DNA of 64,000 bases from Jeotgalicoccus nanhaiensis. GTDB taxonomy: Bacteria; Bacillota; Bacilli; Staphylococcales; Salinicoccaceae. The translations under genes and the position numbers were made by a program. Every line of letters starts with the position of its first letter. The first letter of the stretch is position 1. Under the pieces are notes generated by a model that worked only from the letters and a program-made list of their open reading frames with translations, had not been told where the DNA came from and ran no database searches. Location: the NCBI GenBank assembly GCA_004570955.1, contig SPPL01000004.1:62001-126000 (forward strand), in the 5' to 3' direction. Below, piece after piece: positions 47,980 through 57,273 of this stretch.

Positions 47980-49124
47980 TGAAACCCTTGTATGTTTATA
48001 CCGATGAACTGCTTAAATACCGGTTTAACGATACTCATCCTTTTAATCAGATGCGCTTAAAATTAACGACGGACTTATTAACGGATGCCGGATTTTTAAC
48101 TGATGAGGATATTATTAAACCGCGTAAAGCAACAGACGAGGAACTCGCTCTCGTCCACTCCCGTGATTATATCGAAGCGGTGCGGGCAGCGGGACACGGC
48201 GAACTGTCGAAAGAAGAATTGGCGAAGTACGGTCTGGATTCGGAAGATACACCGAGCTTTAAAGATATGCATGAAAAGTGTGCGGCGCTCGTTGGTGCCA
48301 CGCTGACAGCTGTCGATCTGGTAATGACCGGACAGACCGATAAGGCCTTGAGCCTAGCCGGAGGACTGCATCACGGATTCAGCGGCAAGGCAAACGGCTT
48401 CTGTGTCTATAATGATACTGCGATTGCGTGTGAATACCTCGCCCAGAAATACGGCAAAAAAGTGATGTATGTCGATACAGACGCCCATCACGGTGACGGT
48501 GTGCAGTGGACCTTCTACAACCGGAGCGATATTGTGACATATTCGATTCATGAAACCGGCAGATATTTATTCCCCGGAACAGGCAGTGCTACTGAACGCG
48601 GTACAGAAGAAGGCTTCGGTTTCACGATGAATCTGCCCATCGATGCATTCACTGAAGATGAGTCATTTCTCGAAGTCTTTAAAACAAGTATTGAACAGGC
48701 AATCCAGACTTTTGAACCCGACATTATTCTGAGCCAGAACGGCGTAGATGCGCACTTCCGGGACCCGATGACTCATTTAGCTTTGACTTCCAGATCATAT
48801 GAGGAAATACCGCGTTTCGTTCGCGGGCTCGCAGATAAGTATACTGACGGCAAGTGGATTGCGGTTGGCGGCGGCGGTTACAATATCTGGCAGGTTGTCC
48901 CCCGGATGTGGAGCCAGGTATGGCTGGCCATGAAAGATATCGATGCTCCGTCAGGACCGCTGCCGGAGAAATTTATCGATAAATACAAGGAAAAATGTCA
49001 AGTGGACTTCCCTGTGCTGTGGGAAGACACACTGGAAGATTTTACAGATATTCCGCGCCGTGTTGAGATTGCTGAGAAAAATAAGAGTACGCTCGACCGG
49101 CTTATGATGTATCTGGAACAGTGA
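47979..49124 (+). CDS. acuC: Acetoin utilization / protein deacetylase AcuC
   Basis: Zinc deacetylase of the HDAC fold, 381 residues, which reverses AcuA acetylation of AcsA. Metal and catalytic residues appear in YVDTDAHHGDGVQ near residue 165, SIHETGRYLFPGTG near 190 and a third ligand in QNGVDAHFRDPM near 255, with VGGGGYNIWQV near 298. It is the last gene of the operon; no clear hairpin terminator follows, and array 6 begins 76 bases later. Confidence 0.96.
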   Translation: MKPLYVYTDELLKYRFNDTHPFNQMRLKLTTDLLTDAGFLTDEDIIKPRKATDEELALVHSRDYIEAVRAAGHGELSKEELAKYGLDSEDTPSFKDMHEKCAALVGATLTAVDLVMTGQTDKALSLAGGLHHGFSGKANGFCVYNDTAIACEYLAQKYGKKVMYVDTDAHHGDGVQWTFYNRSDIVTYSIHETGRYLFPGTGSATERGTEEGFGFTMNLPIDAFTEDESFLEVFKTSIEQAIQTFEPDIILSQNGVDAHFRDPMTHLALTSRSYEEIPRFVRGLADKYTDGKWIAVGGGGYNIWQVVPRMWSQVWLAMKDIDAPSGPLPEKFIDKYKEKCQVDFPVLWEDTLEDFTDIPRRVEIAEKNKSTLDRLMMYLEQ

Positions 49125-49200
49125 GCGGGTGTTTATCTTTTTATGGTAAGTTCATTAAGATGCGGTAGGTTGTGAATTTTGAGGTGTGTTTTTGAGCTGT

Positions 49201-49601
49201 ATGGACGTTGTTGTTTTCACAAAGTCTATGCAGCTTTTTCTATGTACGTTGTCGATTTAACAAAGTACATGCAGCTCTCCCTATGTACGTTGTCGATTTA
49301 ATAAAGTACTTTGAGCTCATCCCATGAACCTTGTCACTTTAATAAAGTACATACAGCTCTTTCCATGGACGTTGTCGATTTAACAAAGTACTTGCAGCAA
49401 TTTCTATGGACGTTGTCGATTTAACAAAGTACATGCAGCTCTCCCTATGTACGTTGTCAATTTAATAAAGTACTTGCAGCTCTTTCCATGGACGTTGTCG
49501 ATTTAACAAAGTTCATACAGCTCTTTCCATGGACGTTGTCGATTTAACAACGTTCATACAGCTCATCCCATGAACGTTGTCGATTTAACAAAGTACATAC
49601 A
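49201..49601. repeat. Array 6: ten 41-bp palindromic tandem repeats (family II)
   Basis: Units start at 49201, 49242, 49283, 49324, 49365, 49406, 49447, 49488, 49529 and 49570, all 41 apart. Each can form ATGTAC, G, TTGT, seven bases, ACAA, A, GTACAT: a ten-pair stem with one G-A mismatch, followed by GCAGCTCTCCCT. Several units carry paired changes in the arms, such as ATGAAC in one and GTTCAT in another. Blocks GTACG, CGATTTA and AGCTC match array 2 in order. Lies between convergent acuC and ccpA. Confidence 0.95.
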
Positions 49602-49605
49602 AAAC

Positions 49606-49652
49606 AAAAAACCGGAGGCTCTCTTCTCATCAAGAGGTCCTCCGGTTTCTTC
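49606..49652 (-). terminator. ccpA terminator
   Basis: AACCGGAGG pairs with CCTCCGGTT, with an inner CTCTT/AAGAG helix, followed by six T residues on the minus strand. Confidence 0.9.
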
Positions 49653-49660
49653 TTTGTTCA

Positions 49661-50650
49661 TTATCTTGTGGTCGTACGGTAATCGATACTGTAAGGCAGT
49701 TCGACTGATGTAGTATCGACTTCTTCTTCATTCATCAGTTTTGTCAGCAGTCTCATGCCTACTGCGCCAAGGTCATATAATGGTACTGCGACACTCGAAA
49801 TTTTCGGTCTCACCATCGTTACCAGACGCGTATTTGAACAGCTGATAATCTGCAGACGCTGAGGCATTGCAACTCCATGTTCATGCCCGCCGTGCAGTAT
49901 ACCTATCGCTGCTTCGTCACTGATAACAATGACTGCATCGCGTTCATTATCGAGCAGTTTGCCGAAGATTTCTTTACCTTTTTCGTAATCTCCGGCATCT
50001 TCTGTCATCAAATAATCGTCGCCGTTGAATCCCGCTTCTTCATATGCTTCTTTCATGCCTGAAATCATACGTGATTCCTGATAACGGGAGTATCCTGCTG
50101 TAACAAAACAGATATTTTTAGTGCCGTCAGCGATGAGCTTCCCTGCAACTTCTTTTGCTGCTTCATAGTAATTAATATTAACGTTCGGAATGTCATTATC
50201 TTCCTCACCTGATCCGCAAATCACTACAGGCACTCTTGAAGTTTCAATATCCTGAAGCACATCGCTGTTCAGTTTCCCGCCGAGGAAAATAATGCCGTCA
50301 ACCTGTTTGCTGACCAGGTTTAAAAAGGCATTGCGTTCTTTCTTAGGATCCTGATCTGTGTTCGTAATAATAATTTGATAATTATACATTTCTGCGATGT
50401 CTTCAAGGCCCCGCGCCAGCGCTGAATAATAAAGATCTGAAATATCCGGAATAATCACGCCGACTGTCGTCGTTTTCTTGCTTGCAAGTCCTCTTGCCAC
50501 CGCATTCGGGCGATAGTTCAATCTATCTATAACATCTTTAACTTTTTTTCTTGTTTCAGGTTTGACGTTTGGATTACCATTTAAGACTCTAGAAACTGTT
50601 GCCATGGAGACTTTTGCTTCTCTAGCCACATCATATATAGTAACTGTCAT
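49661..50650 (-). CDS. ccpA: Catabolite control protein A
   Basis: LacI-family global regulator, 329 residues, that binds cre sites with HPr-Ser46-P. The N-terminal helix-turn-helix is YDVAREAKVSMATVSRVLNG, followed by the hinge NPNVKPETRKKVKDVI and RPNAVARGLASKKT, then the periplasmic-binding-protein core (60-329). Its own upstream region carries a cre-like site, suggesting autoregulation. Conserved position between acuABC and ytxH. Confidence 0.97.
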   Translation of the reverse strand: MTVTIYDVAREAKVSMATVSRVLNGNPNVKPETRKKVKDVIDRLNYRPNAVARGLASKKTTTVGVIIPDISDLYYSALARGLEDIAEMYNYQIIITNTDQDPKKERNAFLNLVSKQVDGIIFLGGKLNSDVLQDIETSRVPVVICGSGEEDNDIPNVNINYYEAAKEVAGKLIADGTKNICFVTAGYSRYQESRMISGMKEAYEEAGFNGDDYLMTEDAGDYEKGKEIFGKLLDNERDAVIVISDEAAIGILHGGHEHGVAMPQRLQIISCSNTRLVTMVRPKISSVAVPLYDLGAVGMRLLTKLMNEEEVDTTSVELPYSIDYRTTTR

Positions 50651-50676
50651 AATATCCCTCCGAGTCTAATGTGAAA

Positions 50677-50691
50677 ATGTAAACGTTTTAA
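50677..50691 (-). promoter_or_regulatory. cre-like site upstream of ccpA
   Basis: ATGTAAACGTTTTAA matches the CcpA operator with one deviation near the 3' end. It lies 27 bases before the ccpA start codon. Confidence 0.55.
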
Positions 50692-50747
50692 TCAATAATA
50701 CCAAATTTTTGGCTTCTTTGGTACCGTATATGTAACAATATTATAAC

Positions 50748-50777
50748 AAAAAAATTCAGTCACATGGAGTGACTGAA
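50748..50777 (-). terminator. ytxH terminator
   Basis: ATTCAGTCAC pairs with GTGACTGAAT around a short loop, with seven T residues on the minus strand. Confidence 0.88.
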
Positions 50778-51233
50778 TTATTTATCCGATTTTTTGGGCT
50801 TTGCAACGGATTTCTCCGCGTATTTCGACATATCAACCACGTTCGGCCGCTTCAGATTACTGTCTGCGACTTCCTCCTGGATTGCCTGCTGCTGAAGCTG
50901 GACTGCTGAGTCATCGAGTTTCTTAACTCTCGATTTTTCGTCCATTTCAGCTTTCTTGTCTTTAACCATCTGTTTAACATCACTGACTTTCTCATCGAGC
51001 TTTTCAGAGATTGAAGGTCCGTCATTCTGTTCATTGACTACAGAATCCTGGAGCTTCTTAATGTCATCTCTTAAAGCATCTCCCGATTTAGGAGCGATAA
51101 ACAGACCGCCGACAACGCCGACGAATAATCCCAATGCGAGACCTACCGTAAAATCGCGGCCGGTCGATGTTTCTACTTGCGCATCGTAGCTCTCGACACC
51201 TTTTACGTGTCTGTCTCTATTATACGTTTCCAT
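50778..51233 (-). CDS. ytxH: YtxH-domain general stress protein
   Basis: 151 residues. One glycine-rich membrane segment, DFTVGLALGLFVGVVGGLFIAPKSG near residues 28-52, is the YtxH hallmark (here described, key motif GGLFIAPKSG). The rest is charged helix. Role unknown; SigB- or SigH-linked in Bacillus. It follows ytxG by 34 bases in the same orientation. Confidence 0.88.
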   Translation of the reverse strand: METYNRDRHVKGVESYDAQVETSTGRDFTVGLALGLFVGVVGGLFIAPKSGDALRDDIKKLQDSVVNEQNDGPSISEKLDEKVSDVKQMVKDKKAEMDEKSRVKKLDDSAVQLQQQAIQEEVADSNLKRPNVVDMSKYAEKSVAKPKKSDK

Positions 51234-51267
51234 GATTTAACCTCCAAACAGGATCAATCATTGAGAC

Positions 51268-51741
51268 TTATAAATTCTCTGACTGCCCGTCCACATTCAC
51301 TTTATTGTAAGCTCTGTTGCGCTGCTGCTGTCTTATTTGCCATTTATCCGCAATTTCCATAGCAACGTTTGACCATTGTACAACCTGTGAAATTTTCTCT
51401 TCATTTTGAGAAATGTTATGTGTAATTGAATTCGTAACACGGTCGACAGAATCATTTAAGTTGGTTACAGAATAACCGACACCCTGCACTGCATCCACTA
51501 CAGCATTAAGTTTTTCAGACTTGCCTTGAATATCTTCAACTAAACGATTCGATTTGTGCAGAAGGTCTGTTGACTCGCGTGTAATTCCCTGAATCTGACC
51601 ATCCAGTCCATCTAAGGTGCTGGCTACGTGGTCCAGGTTTTTCTTAACCGAGAACAGTACAACTGCAATTGCGATACACAGTACTAAAAATGCAATCGCG
51701 GCAATACCCGCGGCAATATATAAAACTATTTGCCAATCCAT
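51268..51741 (-). CDS. ytxG: YtxG, DUF948 membrane protein
   Basis: 157 residues: one N-terminal membrane helix (about 5-30), then a helical DUF948 domain with LDHVASTLDGLDGQIQGI near residue 36 and VGYSVTNLNDSVDRVTNSI near residue 87. Function unknown, general stress association in Bacillus. Likely operon with ytxH and, upstream, murC. Confidence 0.88.
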   Translation of the reverse strand: MDWQIVLYIAAGIAAIAFLVLCIAIAVVLFSVKKNLDHVASTLDGLDGQIQGITRESTDLLHKSNRLVEDIQGKSEKLNAVVDAVQGVGYSVTNLNDSVDRVTNSITHNISQNEEKISQVVQWSNVAMEIADKWQIRQQQRNRAYNKVNVDGQSENL

Positions 51742-51835
51742 TCTAACGCCTCCAATATTTCTTTTCTGTATTCTTAATTATCATAACCTAATTCACAATG
51801 ATATAAACATTTATTTTATATATCTCTTCGTTATT

Positions 51836-53137
51836 TTAAGAGAGCAGTTCAGTGAAGCGTTTTTCATATTTCTGGATATCTCCTGCACCCATAAATATAA
51901 TAACGCCGTCTGCATGTTTATCGAGACGTTCGAGGTCGGCTTCCGTCAGCAGCTCTGCCCCGGGTATTAAATCGACCAGATCCTTGCTCGATAAATTGCC
52001 GGCAGTTTCACGAGCTGAGCCAAAGATATCAACTATATAGGCTTTATCGGACGTTGACAGTACATCGGCAAATTCCTGCAGGAATTTTTCCGTGCGCGAA
52101 AAGGTATGCGGCTGGAAAACCGAGATAATTTCACGATCCGGATATTTTTTACGTGCTGTCTCAAGTGTTGCATCGATTTCTTTTGGGTGATGGGCATAAT
52201 CGTCAACAATTACCATATTATGAAGTTTAGTTTCAGAAAAACGGCGTTTTACACCTTTATAATTTAAAAATGATTCTTTAATCAAGTCGATATCCAGGTC
52301 TTCGAGATAAGAGACTCCGATTACTGCCAGCGAGTTTAAGACGAGGTGATCACCGAACATCGGAATTTTAAATGTATCATAATGAACACCTTTAATTTCC
52401 ACATCAAAAACAGTGCCGGATTCAGTCACTTTAATATTCTTCGCAATGATATCATCACCGCTCTCAATACCGTAGGTCAGCATATCCTTCACGTGTTCTT
52501 TAATTTGTCCGATATACGGGTCATTGCCGTAAGCAATAACACATTTCTTCACCTGCGATGCCATTTCCTTAAATGCGTCCACTACATCTGAAATATCATT
52601 AAAGTAATCAGGGTGATCAAAATCTATGTTTGTAATGATTGCATAGTCGGGATAGTAGCTCAGGAAGTGACGTTTATATTCACATGATTCAAAAGTAAAA
52701 TACTTACTGTCCGGCAGGCCAAATCCCGTGCCGTCACCAATCAGATACGTCGTTTCTACATCTCCGTTCATCACGTGCGAAAGAAGACCTGTCGTCGATG
52801 TCTTACCGTGCGAACCGGTAACGCCGATTGAAATATAGCTGCTCATAAAGTCTGCTAAAAACACATGATAGCGGATGACTTCAAAGCCCATTTCATAAGC
52901 TTTTTTTATTTCAGGATGGTCATCTTTAAATGCATTTCCTGCAATATATGTCATGCCTTCGACGATATTATCTTCGGAAAAAGGCAATATTTTTATTCCC
53001 TTTTTACGCAATGGACCCTCTGTAAATACTTCGTTTTCAATATCAGAACCCTGCACTTCATGACCTATGTCATAGAGAACCTGAGCAAGTGCGCTCATTC
53101 CCGCACCCTTTATTCCGATAAAATGATATTTCTTCAC
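51836..53137 (-). CDS. murC: UDP-N-acetylmuramate-L-alanine ligase
   Basis: Adds the first amino acid of the peptidoglycan stem peptide in the cytoplasm. 433 residues: N-terminal dinucleotide-like motif FIGIKGAGMSALA, ATP loop GVTGSHGKTSTTGL near residue 108, catalytic region TNIDFDHPDYF near 175 and the C-terminal ligase domain with DDYAHHPKEI near 290. It starts 15 bases after the degenerate FtsK-like gene, in the staphylococcal order. Confidence 0.97.
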   Translation of the reverse strand: MKKYHFIGIKGAGMSALAQVLYDIGHEVQGSDIENEVFTEGPLRKKGIKILPFSEDNIVEGMTYIAGNAFKDDHPEIKKAYEMGFEVIRYHVFLADFMSSYISIGVTGSHGKTSTTGLLSHVMNGDVETTYLIGDGTGFGLPDSKYFTFESCEYKRHFLSYYPDYAIITNIDFDHPDYFNDISDVVDAFKEMASQVKKCVIAYGNDPYIGQIKEHVKDMLTYGIESGDDIIAKNIKVTESGTVFDVEIKGVHYDTFKIPMFGDHLVLNSLAVIGVSYLEDLDIDLIKESFLNYKGVKRRFSETKLHNMVIVDDYAHHPKEIDATLETARKKYPDREIISVFQPHTFSRTEKFLQEFADVLSTSDKAYIVDIFGSARETAGNLSSKDLVDLIPGAELLTEADLERLDKHADGVIIFMGAGDIQKYEKRFTELLS

Positions 53138-53152
53138 GATTACACCAATCTT

Positions 53153-54838
53153 TCATCGATTATTATATTTTATATGATCAAATACACTCTGTTTTACTGT
53201 TTTGTTCACCGTGCCGATTGATATCCGGTTCGGTTTGTTGGAAGTAGGAATGACAGCAAGTGCATCATTGCCCTGTGTCAGTTCATCTGTGCCGCTGACT
53301 GCGTTATTATCCGGATCGTAAAAGGCAATCTTGGTCTGCAGCAGCTGCAAAAGTTCGTAGCGGATATCGGTTTTTGTATCCATATGATTTGCAATGACAT
53401 GAATGCCGAGAGGTTTTCCCTGTTTTAAAATTTGTATCAGCGCGCGTACTGCATCCGGATTTTTATTCTGCAATAAGGCAGCAAGATCATCGATAATAAT
53501 TACCAGGGTTGCTTTTCTCGACTCGAATTTCACGCGGCTGTTATAACTCTGAATATTTCTGACATGTGCCCTTCTGAACGCCACACTGCGTTCATTCAGC
53601 TCGTGCAGAAACATTTTCAGTGCTTCTTTGTCTGTCGGTGAAACTCTGCTGCTGTATGAATGCGGCACGTCGAGATAGTCATCATATTTGTCATCTTCAG
53701 CTGCGATTGCAATTTTTAAATCATTCGAATTGTGGTTCATTAACAGCGACAGCAGTATATTGTCGATTACATTCGTATCGTAATTCGGCTGATTGCCGTA
53801 AATTAAAATATGTCCTGCTTTTGATAATTCATAGCTGAAAATTTTATCGTCAACCGTTTTACCGACTGCAAATTTGTAATCACTTTTACGAAGCTTTAGA
53901 CTGCTCGCTTCAAAAAGCGTGCGGAAAGTAATCGGACGCGGATTTTCAAGCGGAACTTCGAGACCAATGTTGGACGTGCCAATCAGCGGGCTCATAATAC
54001 GCAGTTCATTAAGGCTGAGTTCTTCTTTCAAAGCTGCATTCAGACGCGGTATATTACTGACTCTAAAGGCACGGTTCAGCTTCACTTCATAGCGGCCGAT
54101 AATACCGTTTGAAGTATAGCTGATGACACGGCCTTCCACATTCAGTTTAACAAATGCTTCGTCAATTTTTTCTGCCAGCGCTTTGTCCGGTTCTTTATAA
54201 TCAGCTGCCTGGGCGCTTCCGAGCATGCTTATACCCGGCTGTGTTGCATTCGGGCCGATTCGTTTGCCGTTTGCCGCCTGCTGTTTTTCGCGCAGCTTGT
54301 TCTGTTTTGAACCGAGTACACTCAGTGTATCATGCTGCTTTTCTCTCGCTGGCGCTTTTTGCCTGGACTTTGCGCCGCCTGCTCTTTCTGAGTCGCGTTT
54401 CTTTTTAAGCGCAGCAAGCTCCGTACGGCGCTGCTGCTCTTTTATCTTCTGTTTATCTTTCCTTTTTTCACGTTCGGTACGTTCCTGCACAATTTTATCG
54501 ACAATGACAGAATTATAATTTTTAAATTTTTCCAGGTAAATTTCACGCTCATCCCGTTCGGGCCGTTCCGGCTTTTTTAAGCCGTAAACTGACGATGGAA
54601 CCTGACGCGCTTTAGAAATCGTCATTCTCGTCGGCCGTTTTACCGACGGTCTTGACGTGCTGTATTTCGTTTCCTGCTGCGGCCGTCTGACATAGGCAGG
54701 CGGTGAATATAATGGAGTTTCAGGTTCGTTATCCGCATCGTCCGGACTCCCGATATCAAGAGGAAACTTGAATGCTTCTTTACTCTCTTCTCTGTCGTGG
54801 CGTTCCTTATTAAATTCTCGTCTTTTTCTTCTCGTCAT
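53153..54838 (-). CDS. Degenerate FtsK/SftA-family protein lacking a P-loop
   Basis: 561 residues, without any membrane segment. Residues 1-215 are charged and low complexity with a helical Lys/Arg/Glu stretch. From about 225 it aligns with FtsK/SftA: alpha-beta region GIIGRYEVKLNRAFRVSNIP, then SNIGLEVPLENPRPITFR. Where FtsK has the Walker A GxTGSGKS, this protein reads GNQPNYDTN (348-356), with no Gly-Lys-Ser. Walker B is IIIDDLAALL (447-456) where active proteins have VDEFADLM. The protein ends without the winged-helix gamma domain. ATP-driven DNA translocation is therefore unlikely. The frame is open throughout with a good ribosome site AAAGGTGAG, so it is a maintained gene, not an obvious pseudogene. 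It occupies the sftA position between ytpR and murC. Confidence 0.85.
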   Translation of the reverse strand: MTRRKRREFNKERHDREESKEAFKFPLDIGSPDDADNEPETPLYSPPAYVRRPQQETKYSTSRPSVKRPTRMTISKARQVPSSVYGLKKPERPERDEREIYLEKFKNYNSVIVDKIVQERTEREKRKDKQKIKEQQRRTELAALKKKRDSERAGGAKSRQKAPAREKQHDTLSVLGSKQNKLREKQQAANGKRIGPNATQPGISMLGSAQAADYKEPDKALAEKIDEAFVKLNVEGRVISYTSNGIIGRYEVKLNRAFRVSNIPRLNAALKEELSLNELRIMSPLIGTSNIGLEVPLENPRPITFRTLFEASSLKLRKSDYKFAVGKTVDDKIFSYELSKAGHILIYGNQPNYDTNVIDNILLSLLMNHNSNDLKIAIAAEDDKYDDYLDVPHSYSSRVSPTDKEALKMFLHELNERSVAFRRAHVRNIQSYNSRVKFESRKATLVIIIDDLAALLQNKNPDAVRALIQILKQGKPLGIHVIANHMDTKTDIRYELLQLLQTKIAFYDPDNNAVSGTDELTQGNDALAVIPTSNKPNRISIGTVNKTVKQSVFDHIKYNNR

Positions 54839-54850
54839 TTAATCTCACCT

Positions 54851-55444
54851 TTATCCGACCGGGAACGGCTGGCCGACGCTGTAACTGCCGTCTAAAACAT
54901 AGATACCTTTTACCCCGTCATCTTTTAAGTTAAGTTCCTTCTTAGAACAAATCATCCCGTTTGAATCCACACCCCGGAGAGTGGAAGGCTTAATATATAA
55001 ACCGCCGGGCATTACAGCACCGACTCTTGCTACGACAACCTTCTGCTCCGTATCAACGTTCGGCGCGCCGCAGACAATCTGCAGCACTTCTGTGCCGACA
55101 TCCACTTTTGTTACGTTCAGTTTATCCGCATCCGGATGCGCTTCTTTTTCGATTACTTTGCCGACGATAAACTTCGGTGTCAGATCGAACTCAATTGTTT
55201 CAAGGCCGTTCTTCTGAAGGAGTTCGTTAATACGAGGCACCATTGTTTCATAGTCGCTGATGTCCGCATTTTCAAGTGACAGGTTATCCGCTGCCTTGAA
55301 AATATTCAGGCCGATGACTTCATCGCCGTCTTTAATCAGAGTAATATCGCCATGGTGTTCATATGAGACATTCTCCGTCTTTCTTAATGTTACAAATAAT
55401 ACATCTCCAACGTTTTCATTGTATGTGAGTCTCACATCATTCAC
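54851..55444 (-). CDS. ytpR: YtpR, tRNA-binding domain protein
   Basis: 197 residues. The C-terminal half (about 88-197) is the EMAP-type OB-fold tRNA-binding domain also found in PheT and Met[21 protein letters not shown], then [10 protein letters not shown] and [11 protein letters not shown]. The N-terminal DUF4479 part has [15 protein letters not shown]. Role uncertain, probably tRNA or RNA binding. Precedes the SftA-like gene by twelve bases. Confidence 0.92.
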   Translation of the reverse strand: MNDVRLTYNENVGDVLFVTLRKTENVSYEHHGDITLIKDGDEVIGLNIFKAADNLSLENADISDYETMVPRINELLQKNGLETIEFDLTPKFIVGKVIEKEAHPDADKLNVTKVDVGTEVLQIVCGAPNVDTEQKVVVARVGAVMPGGLYIKPSTLRGVDSNGMICSKKELNLKDDGVKGIYVLDGSYSVGQPFPVG

Positions 55445-55455
55445 TACTTTCTTCG

Positions 55456-56265
55456 CTATTTGTTTTTGTTATTGTAATTTCTCTGCTTGCCTAATATAAA
55501 TACAGGCTGCAGCTTAGTTCCGTCGTATGAAAACGACAGAGATGTTATCGGTGTCAGTCCTTCTGCAAAGTACTGCATCATCATCTGTGCCATAATATCG
55601 TAGCCGACGTTATTTTTACAGTCCGCTATAATCAGCACATCCTGATGCGGCAGGCCGACCAGCATTTCGCCTTCTGTTTTTTCCAGCATTTCATGCAGGA
55701 AGTCCGTATTTAAAATACGCGACGAATCGTAGCCGTCATTATGATTAATGAAGTAAAAATCATTGTCCTGAACTGTCTGTTTTTTAATTTCAACCGGCAG
55801 ATTTTTTAAATTGTTTTCCGCGAGCACTTTCATATCTTCTTTCGACATACCGAGAGAATCAAGCAGTGCCTCGTCGATTAAACGGTAGCTCTTATCAAAA
55901 TCAACCGCGTAATAAATATTCGTTTCATTCGTATGCGGTGTAATGATAAACGGCTCGCCGCCTTTAGTTTTATCGGGGAAACTCGTTGCACGGACAACGG
56001 GGTAAATCGCCGCTGTCTCCGCATCGATTTTCTCTTCGCCCATACGCGTCAAAGATTCATCGATATAATAAACAAGTTCATCTATAATTTTATCATCATT
56101 CTTCGCTTTATTCAGTGCTTTTGATAAAGCAATTGTAATTCCCTGGCCGTTATCAGTACGCTCAACGCGCAGTTCTTCCTTTTCGCGGTTGAATTTATGT
56201 GAAACATCATTTCTTTTTGCCGTGATTCTTTCAATAATCAGATCACGCAATTTATAAATATTCAT
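55456..56265 (-). CDS. ytpQ: YtpQ, DUF1444 protein
   Basis: 269 residues matching DUF1444 over the full length: [17 protein letters not shown] near residue 20, [13 protein letters not shown] near 87 and [18 protein letters not shown] near 200. Cytoplasmic, function not known. It is followed by ytpR eleven bases later, the conserved Bacillus and Staphylococcus arrangement. Confidence 0.92.
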   Translation of the reverse strand: MNIYKLRDLIIERITAKRNDVSHKFNREKEELRVERTDNGQGITIALSKALNKAKNDDKIIDELVYYIDESLTRMGEEKIDAETAAIYPVVRATSFPDKTKGGEPFIITPHTNETNIYYAVDFDKSYRLIDEALLDSLGMSKEDMKVLAENNLKNLPVEIKKQTVQDNDFYFINHNDGYDSSRILNTDFLHEMLEKTEGEMLVGLPHQDVLIIADCKNNVGYDIMAQMMMQYFAEGLTPITSLSFSYDGTKLQPVFILGKQRNYNNKNK

Positions 56266-56280
56266 GATTTACCTCCTGTG

Positions 56281-57270
56281 TTATTTACCTAGACTAATAA
56301 TTTGATCGCCCTGTTTAATAAACCCGTAAAAGCTAAACAGTTTATAGAATATCAGAGTTACAATTAGAGGTAAAACGATATGAAATACCAGAATCAGCAT
56401 CACAGTGGACATCGACAGCCCCATCGTTTCTACTGCCATAATCTGGCCGACGAAGCCGCTCGTTCCCATGCCGGCGCCGGCTGCATTATTTTCCATCGGA
56501 AAAAAGACAGTCATAATCGGTGCAATAATTGCACTTGCGATAACCGGCGGCATAATAATGAAAGGATTTCTCAGTATATTCGGCACCTGCAGCATCGATG
56601 TACCGACACCGATTGAAATGACACCGGACACGCCGTTATCTTTGTAGCTCATCGCAGCGAGTCCGACCATATGGCAGCAGCAGCCGATAACTGCTGCACC
56701 GGCGGCTACACCGCTTAAGTCGAGCATGAGAGCAAGTGCCGCACTCGACAGCGGCGCTGTCAGCGTGATGCCGAAGACGACACTTACAAGAATGCCCATC
56801 ATAAACGGCTGCTGATCAGTCGCAAAGACGATAATATCGCCAAGTCCCGTCATTACACCGCCTACTGCTTCGCCGATTAAACCGGCGATCAGAAAACCGG
56901 CAATTAAAGTAAACAGCGGTGTCACGATTATATCGAGTTTCGTTTTCTGCTGATAAAGTCTCGCCGCTTCAATAATTATTAAACTTACGATAAAACTCGC
57001 AGCCGCCCCGCCTAGATCATAAGCGTGCTGGCTGACAGCGAGCACCGAGAAAATAACGAGCGGGGGAGACTTCAAGCCGTAAGCAATGGCAACACCGATT
57101 GCAGCGCCTGTTAAGCTCTGTGCTGTATCGCCGATTACCGACAGGCTGCTTAAAAACGGGATATAAGATGCCGCAGTATTAATAATCAGACCGATGATTA
57201 AAGTGCCGAATAAGCCGAGTGCCATAAAACTCATCGCTTCTATAAACCAGCGGTGCAGTATGTTTTTCAT
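56281..57270 (-). CDS. PTS_EIIC_2-type membrane protein
   Basis: 329 residues with about nine helices and the family profile GLIINTAASYIPFLSSLSVIG near the N-terminus, GLKSPPLVIFSVLAVSQHAYDLGGAAAS, and IGVGTSMLQVPNILRNPF (each quoted in part). No EIIA or EIIB domain is fused or adjacent, so it may be an unconventional transporter rather than a sugar PTS. It lies between ytoP and ytpQ with gaps of three and 15 bases. Confidence 0.82.
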   Translation of the reverse strand: MKNILHRWFIEAMSFMALGLFGTLIIGLIINTAASYIPFLSSLSVIGDTAQSLTGAAIGVAIAYGLKSPPLVIFSVLAVSQHAYDLGGAAASFIVSLIIIEAARLYQQKTKLDIIVTPLFTLIAGFLIAGLIGEAVGGVMTGLGDIIVFATDQQPFMMGILVSVVFGITLTAPLSSAALALMLDLSGVAAGAAVIGCCCHMVGLAAMSYKDNGVSGVISIGVGTSMLQVPNILRNPFIIMPPVIASAIIAPIMTVFFPMENNAAGAGMGTSGFVGQIMAVETMGLSMSTVMLILVFHIVLPLIVTLIFYKLFSFYGFIKQGDQIISLGK

Positions 57271-57273
57271 AGC

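Noticed and set aside
53153-54838. Frameshifted or truncated active FtsK
   Set aside because: The frame is continuous and the segments flanking the lost P-loop still align in register, so a simple frameshift does not explain the missing motif.
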